A stretch of 8,824 bases of DNA from NCBI GenBank assembly GCA_046590575.1, contig JBKJUS010000019.1, forward strand, positions 1 through 8,824, written 5' to 3'. Below the pieces are notes generated by a model that ran no database searches, was not told the origin of the DNA, and saw only the letters and a list, made by a program, of their open reading frames with translations. Both the position numbers and the translations under genes were made by a program. Source of the stretch: DATLNF01 sp046590575 (GTDB lineage: Bacteria > Actinomycetota > Actinomycetes > BP-191). Of this stretch, positions 1-6,606 are shown in pieces (position 1 is the first letter of the stretch; each line of letters starts with the position of its first letter).

Positions 1-279
1 GAGGAACACACGTACGTCGGGACAGTGAAAAGCTGCGGCACCGGGACCTTCAAGTACAGCCTCGACGGTGTGCTCCGTCCGTTCGATCCGTCCAAGCAAA
101 TCTTCCCTGCCGATGAGTACTGGACCATCGTCAAAGGGACCGGGACCGGAGATCTGTCCGGCATCCAGTCTGGCCGCAATTATCGCTCCGCTGGAGTGAA
201 CACCGACGGGAGCGTCTTCGCTGTGTTCGACCCGGCCAAGAACAGCCTGACCTGCATCCCAGCGCACCGCGGGAAGTAG
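1..279 (+). CDS. Partial secreted-type hypothetical protein, possible DUF3224/allene-oxide-cyclase-like beta-barrel (3' end only)
   Basis: The reading frame is open from base 1 to the TAG at 277-279, so the gene begins upstream of the window and only about 92 C-terminal residues are visible. The GTG at 25 is in frame, but the frame continues upstream with coding-like residues (EEHTYVGT), so I do not take it as the start. The visible part alternates short beta-strand-like segments with glycine-rich turns: a GTGTF turn, then WTIVKGTGTGDLSGIQSG. This glycine-rich hairpin resembles DUF3224 and allene oxide cyclase-like barrels, in which G-(S/T)-G-(T/D)-L-x-G-(I/L) is a signature. Two cysteines, one near the visible start and one near the end (LTC), could form a disulfide in an exported protein. 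No catalytic residues are recognisable and no function can be given. The family match is by eye only. Confidence 0.5.
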   Translation, partial: EEHTYVGTVKSCGTGTFKYSLDGVLRPFDPSKQIFPADEYWTIVKGTGTGDLSGIQSGRNYRSAGVNTDGSVFAVFDPAKNSLTCIPAHRGK

Positions 280-335
280 GTGTCGTTCTTACCGCCCGCT
301 GAGATGCGGCGTTACTAGTGATGCGCGACATGCGA

Positions 336-347
336 AGCACTGGTGCT
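336..347. repeat. Short inverted repeat AGCAC-TG-GTGCT upstream of the cyclase gene
   Basis: A perfect 5-bp inverted repeat with a 2-base centre lies about 70 bases before the GTG start of the cyclase-ATPase gene, in the 135-base gap after the first gene. It could be an operator or a small hairpin. Repeats this short arise by chance, and I could not place -35 and -10 boxes next to it. Confidence 0.2.
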
Positions 348-414
348 CTCTGCTCGTGGTCTCGTGCCGTGGGTAAGGGGGCCACGTGAGATCGAGGTCT
401 GCCAGGATTGACTG

Positions 415-3273
415 GTGGAGACCTTGGTCCTGGTCCTGACGGATGTGCAGGGCAGCACCCGGCTGTGGCAGGACGAGCCGGTGACGATGAATGCCGCGAT
501 GGCCCGACACCACGAGATCGTCCATGCGGCGGTCGCGGCGCACGGAGGCTGGCGCCCTGCCGACCAGGGTGAGGGCGACGCGGTGTTCGCGGCGTTCCGC
601 TCCGCGACCGAGGCCGTGGCTGCGGTTGCGCAGGTCCAGCAGCAGCTGGCCGCCGAGGTGTGGCCGACGTCGATTCCGCTGACAGTGCGGATCGGCGTTC
701 ATCTCGGGGAGGTGACGGAGCGGGACGGCAATCTGTACGGCGACCCGGTGAACCGCTGCGCCCGGCTGCGCGGCTTGGGCGCGGGAGGGCAGTCGCTTCT
801 CAGTGCAGTGGTCTATGAGGCGGTGCGCGACAGACTGCCGCACGGTGTCGGCCTGGTCGACCTGGGCGAGCACCGGATGAAGGACCTGTCGCGACCGGAG
901 CGAGTGTGGCAGTTGACCGGTCCGGGCCTTGATGGCCCATTCCCCCCGCTGGCCAGCCTGGATGTGGTCCGGCAAAACCTGCCGCTGCAGACGTCGAGCT
1001 TCGTCGGTCGGGAAGAGGACCTCGCCCAGCTGGTCGCCTGCGTCCGCGAGAACCGGCTGGTCACGTTGTCCGGCTTCGGCGGCATGGGTAAGACGCGGCT
1101 GGCGTTGCAGGCGGCGGCGGAGCTGGCGGATGGTGCGCTGGGTGAGGTGTGGTTCGTCGACCTGGCGGCGGTGAGCGACGCGGAGCTGGTGCCTGGGCGG
1201 GTAGCTGAGGTGCTTGGCGTGCGATGGGGCCTCGGTGATCCGGCGGCAGCGCTGGTGGAGGCGCTGCGCGAGAAGCCGATGCTGCTAGTGCTGGACAACC
1301 TGGAGCAGGTGCTGGGCTGCGCGCGGTTCGTCGCTGAGCTGTTGGAGCGGGCACCTGCGGTGCGGGTGCTGTGCACGAGCCGGGAACCGCTGCGAATCCG
1401 CGGCGAGCACCAGATCCCGCTGGCGCCGCTGGCCTTGCCGGACCCCGGGGAGGTGGACGGGGAGACGCTGTCGGCGTTCGAGGCAGTCCGGCTGTTCGTC
1501 GACCGGGCGGTGGAGGTGCGTCCGGGCTTCGTGGTGGACAACACCACCGCGCCGGCGGTAGCGGCGATCTGCGTGCGCCTGGACGGTCACCCGCTGGCGC
1601 TGGAACTGGCGGCAGCGAGGCTCAAGGTGCTCTCGGTGGACCAGCTCCTGGGTCGCCTCGACGCGGCGCTGACGGTGCTGACCGGCGGCTCGCGGGACAT
1701 GCCCGAGCGGCACCAGACGCTGCGAGCGACGATCGCCTGGTCCTTCGACGCGCTCTCGCGCAACGAGCAGCTTCTGCTGACCCGGATGACCGCGCTGCCC
1801 GCACCAGCCGGCCTGGAGCTGGTGGAGGCGGTCTGCGGGGAAGATCTCGACGTGCTCAACCTGCTCGAGCAGCTGGTCAACAAGAGCCTCGTCGTCACCA
1901 CCGAGACGCACGGCCAGACCCGCTTCGGACTGCTGGTCAGCATCCGCCAGTACGCCGCCGAGCAGATCGACGCGACGGCTATGCACCACCTCGCGGAACG
2001 GCACGCCCGAGCCGTGCATGAACCTATGCGCGGTCTCGCGCTGACCGAAGAGGAGTACTTCCGCAAGCACGCTTATGTCGACGCGGAGCTGGCGCACATC
2101 AGGGCAGCCCTTACCCACCGGCGCAACAACGGACCGCCGGTGGAGTTCGCCCGGTTGGTGGCGGACCTCGAGGACACATTCGGCCACCGGGGGCTGCTGG
2201 TCGAGAGCATCGACCTCGCCACTGCTGCACTGCCGACCGCCCGCGCCGCCGTCCCGCCCGACCCTCAGCTGCTCGGCGGCATTCTGACCCTCCTCGTCCT
2301 GGCGCAGCGCGTTTTCCCGGTGCGGGTCTGTGAGCTCGCCCGCGAGGCCATCGCGGTAGCGCGGACCTGCACAGATCCGGTCCTGCGGGCGGAGGAGCTG
2401 GCTAACGCTATGGGTGAGGCGGCAGATGATGCAGCGGAGGCTGCAGCGCTGCTCGCGGAGCTCGACGACGCCCTTGCAGCGACATCTGGACAGGAAGCAG
2501 TGCAGCAGGAGCGCTACAACACCGCGGCCAACCTGCTCCGGTATGTCGACCCGGTCGAGGCAGAGCGGAATGTCCGGTTGATAGCTGCGACGAGTGTCAT
2601 GTCCCGCTGCGTCCGCACCGCGGAGCTCTTGCTCGACCGAGGGGAGTGGGCAGAGGCCGCTGCCGTCATGGCGGACGCCTCCGACCTGGCTCTCACCGGA
2701 CTGCCCAACCCGCGCTGGGCGACGATGATCGCCGTCCGGCGGGCCGCTGCGCTCACTGGCTGCGGTCGGCTCGAGGAGGCCCGCGAGCAGCTCGAGGAAG
2801 CCGCTGGCCACGAGCGCCTCGCCGGGCTGCCGCCGCTGGCTTCCGCCGCCGGGTTGGCCGACCTGGAACGGGCCGCTGGCCACGTCACCCTTGCCGCAGC
2901 CGCTCTGGAACGTGCGCTGCACGGGCTCGACGACGAGGCCATGCGGACCCGGCATGTCCTGCCGCTGCGCTGGCGGCGTGCGGTCTGCCTGCGTTTGCTT
3001 GGCGAGGACAGTGCCGTCGAGCTTCGAGCGGCCCGCGACGACCTCGTCTCCTCACCCCTCTACGGACCGCGTGAGTTGCTCGGCGCCCTCGTCGAGCGCG
3101 CCGTCCAAGTTGCCGACTCCGACAGCCAGCTGGCCGCCGAGTTGCTCGCCACCGTCGCTGCGCACCGCGGCCGGTGGGTGCTGCCCTTCGGAATGGACGC
3201 CGACCTGCAGTCGCTGCTTCCCCGCCTGCCAGCCGCGTCCACCCCACCTGTCGCGCCGACGGAGATCTGGTAA
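415..3273 (+). CDS. Class III adenylate/guanylate cyclase domain fused to NB-ARC-like (STAND) ATPase and helical repeats
   Basis: This is a 952-residue predicted signalling protein. The start is GTG at 415: an in-frame TGA sits at 409-411 and an AGGA ribosome-binding site at 404-407 is well spaced. Residues 1-170 form a class III cyclase domain. Both metal-binding aspartates are present (D10 in LTDVQGSTRLW, D55 in GEGDAVFAAF), as are the transition-state residues N113 and R117 (PVNRCARL). The two purine-specifying positions, usually Lys and Asp, are Q51 and N106. Residues 190-450 form an ATPase: FVGRE at 196-200, Walker A GFGGMGKT at 220-227, Walker B LLVLDN at 290-295, TSREPLR at 321-327, the GxPLA motif at 391-395 and RHQTLRATIAWSFDAL at 432-447. 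The remainder to 952 is Ala/Leu-rich helix, probably TPR-like. Related actinobacterial and mycobacterial proteins often end in a LuxR-type HTH; none is visible here. It probably makes a cyclic nucleotide in response to ATPase-linked sensing, but activity is unproven. Confidence 0.9.
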   Translation: METLVLVLTDVQGSTRLWQDEPVTMNAAMARHHEIVHAAVAAHGGWRPADQGEGDAVFAAFRSATEAVAAVAQVQQQLAAEVWPTSIPLTVRIGVHLGEVTERDGNLYGDPVNRCARLRGLGAGGQSLLSAVVYEAVRDRLPHGVGLVDLGEHRMKDLSRPERVWQLTGPGLDGPFPPLASLDVVRQNLPLQTSSFVGREEDLAQLVACVRENRLVTLSGFGGMGKTRLALQAAAELADGALGEVWFVDLAAVSDAELVPGRVAEVLGVRWGLGDPAAALVEALREKPMLLVLDNLEQVLGCARFVAELLERAPAVRVLCTSREPLRIRGEHQIPLAPLALPDPGEVDGETLSAFEAVRLFVDRAVEVRPGFVVDNTTAPAVAAICVRLDGHPLALELAAARLKVLSVDQLLGRLDAALTVLTGGSRDMPERHQTLRATIAWSFDALSRNEQLLLTRMTALPAPAGLELVEAVCGEDLDVLNLLEQLVNKSLVVTTETHGQTRFGLLVSIRQYAAEQIDATAMHHLAERHARAVHEPMRGLALTEEEYFRKHAYVDAELAHIRAALTHRRNNGPPVEFARLVADLEDTFGHRGLLVESIDLATAALPTARAAVPPDPQLLGGILTLLVLAQRVFPVRVCELAREAIAVARTCTDPVLRAEELANAMGEAADDAAEAAALLAELDDALAATSGQEAVQQERYNTAANLLRYVDPVEAERNVRLIAATSVMSRCVRTAELLLDRGEWAEAAAVMADASDLALTGLPNPRWATMIAVRRAAALTGCGRLEEAREQLEEAAGHERLAGLPPLASAAGLADLERAAGHVTLAAAALERALHGLDDEAMRTRHVLPLRWRRAVCLRLLGEDSAVELRAARDDLVSSPLYGPRELLGALVERAVQVADSDSQLAAELLATVAAHRGRWVLPFGMDADLQSLLPRLPAASTPPVAPTEIW

Positions 3274-3581
3274 CCGGGGCCGCCTTCCGGTCGTGTCTGT
3301 GCCCGCCGAAGTGGGGAACGTCACACCGCCGGTCGCGGCATTTCATCCTGCGCGAGAGCCGCGGCACCAAGAGCAGGTGCCGTTCTCCACAGAGCCGCCG
3401 GTAACCACGATCAGGCGGAGCGTTATATCTGCTTCGACACAGGAGCCACCGCGAGCCTGCTTCGGGTTCACCTCATCGACCGCTTGGTGCAAACTGCGCC
3501 GCCGATCCAGTCCCCATTGGCGTCGCGGCCAGTCGCCGTCGTCTTCGCTGTCGTCATGGGTGCTGCGTGCCAAGATTGCGT
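3274..3581. other. Non-coding stretch after the cyclase gene, no recognisable content
   Basis: I read all frames of these 308 bases and found no conserved motif, good start or coding-like third-position pattern. An imperfect stem ACCGG/CCGGT with a 9-base loop (3273-3291) lies directly at the stop codon of the cyclase gene. It has no T-tract, so I do not call it a terminator. The open frames here look like chance openings in GC-rich DNA. Confidence 0.5.
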
Positions 3582-3866
3582 GTGGAGAACTGGCAAATTT
3601 GGCACGACCACTACGACGACGTGGATTCGTCGCTGTCACGGCGGCTGCGTGTCGTGCAGCAGCGGCTAGCGGAGTTGGTCGCTCATGTACCCGCGGTGCG
3701 GCAAGTGCTGAGCCTTTGAGCCGGTGACGGGCGGGACGTGCTGCCGGTTGTCGCACGGCTACCGAATGACCAGCGACCCGAGCTTGTCCTTGTGGAACTC
3801 GAGTCGCGCCTGGCCGTCCTCGGGCTGGGCTGCATCGACTGCGCCTGGGTGGCGACACCGGCCTGA
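3582..3866 (+). pseudogene. Decayed N-terminal part of a class I SAM-dependent methyltransferase, with internal TGA
   Basis: Reading from GTG 3582 gives VENWQIWHDHYDD, then VDSSLSRRLRVVQQRLAEL, then VRQVLSL, a TGA stop at 3717-3719, and AGDGRDVLPVVARLP, ELVLVELE, before the frame ends at TGA 3864-3866. This matches the start of a familiar actinobacterial class I methyltransferase family. That family has a W-x2-WH-x2-Y-DDPDS-LSRRL-VVQ N-terminus, a glycine-rich SAM-binding motif I of the form LSLCAGDGRD-LPVL, and the acidic motif LVELD. The internal stop falls exactly on the usual motif-I cysteine codon, so a single-base change from TGC or TGT explains it. About three quarters of third codon positions are G or C, which supports former coding use. 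After VELESRLA the sequence stops resembling the family, so more than half of a usual domain of roughly 200 residues is missing. No ribosome-binding site is evident. I consider it a dead fragment. Confidence 0.75.
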
Positions 3867-4023
3867 GCGGTCCGTCGGGCTGTCTTTGTCTCTGCATCTG
3901 TCTCCAGCGACGATCCCGCGGGATCGCTACGCATCGGCAGAGCCCGTAACAGCGAACGGCCGTCACTCGCTCCTGGCTGCCGTCCTACCGTCGGAGCGTG
4001 AACACCCCTACTTCAGCGGCCAC
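3867..4023. other. Gap between the methyltransferase relic and the propeller stop codon
   Basis: These 157 bases lie between the relic and the end of the - strand propeller gene. I could not follow the methyltransferase into this stretch with confidence. One alternative frame near 3848 reads GGDTGLSGP, which might be a shifted later motif, but it dissolves at once into cysteine-rich nonsense. The only clear structure is the palindrome at 3911-3926. Confidence 0.4.
3911..3926. repeat. Perfect 16-bp palindrome CGATCCCGCGGGATCG
   Basis: The 16 bases equal their own reverse complement. A nested, offset repeat (AGCGA at 3906-3910 and TCGCT at 3924-3928) overlaps it. It lies about 100 bases beyond the stop codon of the - strand propeller gene and 45 bases past the methyltransferase relic, in DNA without an intact gene. 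As RNA it would fold into a stem only with some loss of central pairs, and no T-tract follows on either strand. It could be a protein-binding site or a leftover element. Its role is unknown. Confidence 0.45.
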
Positions 4024-5952
4024 CTAGGCGACCCGCCTGACGGTTACCGATGACGACAGGGTGTTCAGGCCCTGCTCGTCCAAGGCCTTGGCCACGACTT
4101 GATGGTCGCCGAGTGCGAGGCGCTTTCCGGACCATGACACTGCGTACGGCGCCGTCGTGTCCGTCGCCCGCAGCACGCCGTCAACGTAGAACTCGACCTT
4201 GACCACGCCTCGATCGTCGCTGGCTGTTGCCGCGAAGTTCAGCGTGTTCTTGAACGTGGATCCGGCGGTCGGCTGGGTGAGCCGGACCGTGGGTGCCGAG
4301 TTGACGGGCGCGTTGTTCACGGTGACGTTGCGCAAGGCGTCGGCGCGGTTGCCTGCGGCGTCGAACGCTGCGGCCGTGAGCGTGTGCGTCCCGTTGGGCA
4401 CCGAGGCGGTGTCCCACGAGCATGTGTACGGGGCGTCCGCATCGGTGACCAGGGGCTGCCCGTCAATCAGGAACTCCACGCGGGCGACGCCGGTTTCGTC
4501 GGATGCGGCGACATCGCATGTGACGATGCCCGAGACGGTGGTGCCGTCGGCAGGCGCTATCCAGCTCACCGCCGGCGCAGTGGTATCGGCCGGGGCCGGG
4601 GCCGGGGGCGTCTCGCGCGAGAAGATCGTGAGAGCGTCGTCGAGCTCCGATGCGAGATAGACATTGCGGCCGTCGCCGCTGGCGATCACGCCTCTGACCC
4701 CGTCGAGGCCCTGTTGGCTCGAGATGCAGCCCTCGAGGGAGCGCTCGAGGTCGCGGATGCAGTTGGACCAAGTGAGGGCGCCAGTGCCAGTTTCGCGGCG
4801 GAACGTGACGACGGCATCGTCGTCGGCGGCCGCAACGTAAACCGAGCCATTGTCCGGGCTGACGTCGACCTGCCGAGAGCCGTCGAGGCCCTCGACTTTC
4901 GTGCAGCCCGTCGACACCACCACGGCGATGTCTTGCGAGCAGCCGCCGTAGCTCAACTGGCCCGTGGGGGCGTCGCGGCGAAAGGTGACGACCGCATCGT
5001 CGTTCTCCGACGGCACGTAGACCGAGCTGCCGTCGGGGCTGACGGTGACGCCGTGAGGGCCGTCGAGGCCCTGCACCGAGGTGCAGGAACCGGCCGCCGC
5101 CTCCACGTCGCGGAAGCAGCTCTTCCAGGTCAGGGATCCGTCGGCAGCGCGCTGGTAGCTGACCAGGGCATCGCCGTCGCGGGCGGCGACGTAGACGCTC
5201 GAACCGTCGGGGCTGACCGCCACGCCGCGCGGGCCGTCCATTCCGGGCGCGGTCGCACAGCCGCCGGCGCTGTTGCCGCTCCAGCGGACGCAGCTGTGGA
5301 AGCTGATGGAACCACCCGCTGCGCGAGCGAAGGCGACGACTGCATCGTCGGTGGCCGAGACGACATAGACCGAGGCCCCGTCAGAACTGACCGAGACGTC
5401 GCGTGGGTCGTCGAGGCCCTGCGCCGGTGTGCAGCCGGGTACGGCGCTCTCGGGGTCGCGCATGCAGCCGACGAAGCCGAGCGTGCCCAGGTCTTTGTCG
5501 CGCGAGAAGGCGGCCAGGGCGTCACCCTCGCCGGAGGCCACGTAGACGTTCGTGTCGTTACTGCTGAGCACCACGCCGCGCGCTCCGTCGAGGCCGGGGA
5601 CGCTGGTGCAGCCGGTCGCGCTAAGGGTGTTGTCTCGCCAGCAACCGGTCCAGGTCAACGACCCCGTGGTCGTGTCGCGATCGAAGCTGGTGAGCGTGTC
5701 GTCGACAGCTGACGCGACGTAGACCGACCGGCCGTCCGCCGAGACTGCGACGCCGTAGCCGCGGTCCAGGCCCTGCACCGGGGTGCAGCCGCCTACCGAC
5801 GAACTCTCGAGGTCGCGGAAGCAACCGACCGCAGTCAGATCGCCCGTGTCGGCGAGTGCGGCGGATGGCAGGACGACAAGGGCGGAGAGCGACGCAGCGG
5901 CGCAGCAAATCCCTCGCCCCACGAGCTTCCATGCCACCGACCGCGCGAACAT
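4024..5952 (-). CDS. Secreted seven-repeat beta-propeller protein with two C-terminal Ig-like domains
   Basis: This is a 642-residue exported protein. The start is ATG at 5952 because it begins a signal peptide (MFARSVAWK, a hydrophobic core, cleavage likely after ALA at 34). The open frame runs upstream, but starting there would bury the signal. Residues 40-447 are seven repeats of 54-60 residues starting at 40, 100, 159, 217, 275, 334 and 394. Each has the pattern C-x-RD, a second Cys 10-11 residues later, QGLDGPRGV, VSPDGSSVYVAS, DDAVVTFRRD and G-L-W. This is the YVTN/SMP-30-like blade pattern, so a seven-bladed propeller is expected. A proline-rich linker follows, then two homologous Ig-like domains (about 457-548 and 552-642). 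The first has an extra Cys pair, C479 and C511; the second has none. It is probably a surface or extracellular binding protein. Lactonase-type enzyme activity is possible for the fold, but no catalytic residues can be assigned. Similar proteins are often annotated only as lactonase-like or beta-propeller. Confidence 0.88.
   Translation of the reverse strand: MFARSVAWKLVGRGICCAAASLSALVVLPSAALADTGDLTAVGCFRDLESSSVGGCTPVQGLDRGYGVAVSADGRSVYVASAVDDTLTSFDRDTTTGSLTWTGCWRDNTLSATGCTSVPGLDGARGVVLSSNDTNVYVASGEGDALAAFSRDKDLGTLGFVGCMRDPESAVPGCTPAQGLDDPRDVSVSSDGASVYVVSATDDAVVAFARAAGGSISFHSCVRWSGNSAGGCATAPGMDGPRGVAVSPDGSSVYVAARDGDALVSYQRAADGSLTWKSCFRDVEAAAGSCTSVQGLDGPHGVTVSPDGSSVYVPSENDDAVVTFRRDAPTGQLSYGGCSQDIAVVVSTGCTKVEGLDGSRQVDVSPDNGSVYVAAADDDAVVTFRRETGTGALTWSNCIRDLERSLEGCISSQQGLDGVRGVIASGDGRNVYLASELDDALTIFSRETPPAPAPADTTAPAVSWIAPADGTTVSGIVTCDVAASDETGVARVEFLIDGQPLVTDADAPYTCSWDTASVPNGTHTLTAAAFDAAGNRADALRNVTVNNAPVNSAPTVRLTQPTAGSTFKNTLNFAATASDDRGVVKVEFYVDGVLRATDTTAPYAVSWSGKRLALGDHQVVAKALDEQGLNTLSSSVTVRRVA
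4612..5835 (-). repeat. Intragenic tandem repeat array, seven units of about 160-180 bp
   Basis: This is the DNA behind the seven propeller blades. On the + strand the block CCGTCGAGGCCCTG or close variants recurs once in most units (for example near 4701, 4879, 5060, 5414 and 5761), encoding the reverse of QGLDG. A block resembling CGTAGACCGAGC-CCGTCGGGGCTGAC also recurs, encoding SPDGSSVYV. The units have diverged but remain alignable throughout, indicating duplication inside the gene. Confidence 0.8.
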
Positions 5953-5983
5953 GACGCTCTTTATAGCGCGTGGAACGCCACGC
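5953..5983 (-). promoter_or_regulatory. Inverted repeat and TATAAA box directly before the propeller start
   Basis: Read on the - strand, a perfect 6-bp inverted repeat GCGTGG-CGTT-CCACGC occupies 5983-5968, followed by GCTATAAAGAGCGTC and the ATG at 5952. No convincing Shine-Dalgarno sequence is present. The TATAAA box ends 7 bases before the ATG, so a transcript from it would start at or next to the start codon, which fits leaderless mRNA as is common in actinobacteria. The inverted repeat would then sit where a regulator could block the polymerase. The box lacks the usual final T of a TANNNT -10 element. Confidence 0.3.
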
Positions 5984-6003
5984 AGACAGAGTGCGCTTGG
6001 ATC

Positions 6004-6126
6004 AAGCGTCCCCGCCAGAGCCCACCGCCGGATCGTCGCCGGTTCGCAGAGGAAGGACACGGCACACTCGTCGTAGATGAGGACGCTGTCTGGGGGCAAC
6101 GCGTCCTCGGGAGCGCACCTGCCCAC
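6004..6126 (-). pseudogene. Coding-like relic with helix-turn-helix (MerR/excisionase HTH_17-type) signature
   Basis: In the - strand frame a GTG at 6126 is followed by VGRCAPEDALPPDS and then a segment (6084-6004) reading VLIYDE-C-A, six residues, PATIRRWALAGTL. The consensus of HTH_17 and MerR-like domains is LLTVDEVA, six residues, PATIRRWARAGRLP. The spacing between DE-x-A and P-A-T-I-R-R-W is identical. In the 27-codon helix-turn-helix segment (6084-6004), 23 codons end in G or C, as in real genes here; just downstream the pattern is lost. There is no ribosome-binding site, and the frame runs straight into the signal peptide of the propeller protein, so it cannot be a sensible fusion. 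I read it as the remnant of a small DNA-binding protein gene. A chance frame is the alternative. Confidence 0.4.
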
Positions 6127-6189
6127 GAGTTCGTGGAAGGTCTGGTCAGCACCGCTGAGAAGTGCCGCTAGCCGAGGAGCAGAAGTGCA

Positions 6190-6528
6190 TTACTCACCTT
6201 CGTGGAACCCGGCAGTCCGCGGAGTCGCGGGTAAGCCCTTGCCGCCGCGGACGTCGAAAGCGGTGCGATCCGACATCCCGGCGATTAGCGGTCGCGCCTC
6301 CTGGATGAGGGCTCGGATGTCCTCGGGCTCCAGCGACTTGTTGTGCGTCTCCTCATCGGTCCATATCTCGGACACCCATACCGCATGAGGCTCCTGGGAG
6401 GTGCTCACGGCGTACTGGATGCAGTCGGGGTTGCGCTCCAACAGGTCAGCGGCGCAAAGCAGGTACCGGACGAGGTCCTCTCGTTTCCCTGGCAGAGTTG
6501 TGAACTTGCCGAATAGCCCGTAAGCCAT
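6190..6528 (-). CDS. Antibiotic biosynthesis monooxygenase (ABM) domain protein, putative quinol monooxygenase
   Basis: This 112-residue protein is one complete ABM ferredoxin-like domain (about 1-98) with a short polar tail. Family features visible are MAYGLFGKFTTLPGKREDLV at the first strand and helix, AADLLERNPDCIQYAVSTS at 26-44, VWVSEIWTDEETH at 50-62, EPEDIRALI at 67-75 and PLIAGMSDRTAF at 80-91. ABM proteins usually act as dimers in the cytoplasm. Characterised members oxidise quinols or polyketide aromatics without cofactor, or degrade haem. No residue here identifies the substrate, so the quinol monooxygenase label is by family only. The ATG at 6528 fits the family start, with AGGG seven bases before it on the - strand. 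It follows the Asp-box propeller gene by 117 bases and precedes the HTH relic. Cotranscription with the former is possible. Confidence 0.85.
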   Translation of the reverse strand: MAYGLFGKFTTLPGKREDLVRYLLCAADLLERNPDCIQYAVSTSQEPHAVWVSEIWTDEETHNKSLEPEDIRALIQEARPLIAGMSDRTAFDVRGGKGLPATPRTAGFHEGE

Positions 6529-6606
6529 CCCCGCACCCTAGGCCCGTCTATGTGCAGTTAGCCCGCGGTGAGAACCGGCTATCCGAATCGACTGGATCTG
6601 CGAGTC

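Noticed and set aside
1285..2955. Long - strand open frame of 556 codons
   Set aside because: It lies opposite the cyclase-ATPase gene, whose domains are unmistakable; it is a typical GC-rich antisense opening.
3273..3291. ACCGG/CCGGT stem as terminator of the cyclase gene
   Set aside because: It has a 9-base loop, a 5-bp stem that overlaps the stop codon, and no T-tract.
3717..3719. TGA at a conserved Cys position as a selenocysteine codon in the methyltransferase
   Set aside because: The reading frame collapses within 50 codons after the TGA and lacks the rest of the domain, and I see no clear hairpin of the bacterial SECIS kind just after it. A plain nonsense mutation in a dead gene is simpler.
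3343..3966. - strand open frame of 207 codons in the gap
   Set aside because: Its composition is Arg/Ser-rich nonsense, it has no domain, and it overlaps the methyltransferase relic read on the other strand.
4384..5712. Long + strand open frame of 442 codons
   Set aside because: It is the antisense of the seven repeats; its apparent repeats mirror the blades and it has no ribosome-binding site or recognisable domain.
4612..5835. Regular repeats as a CRISPR array
   Set aside because: The units are in frame, encode propeller blades, and differ by codon-level divergence; there are no short identical repeats with unique spacers.
5953..6126. Upstream extension of the Ig/propeller protein to a GTG at 6126
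   Set aside because: It would put 58 residues in front of a good signal peptide. The ATG at 5952 gives a normal exported protein.
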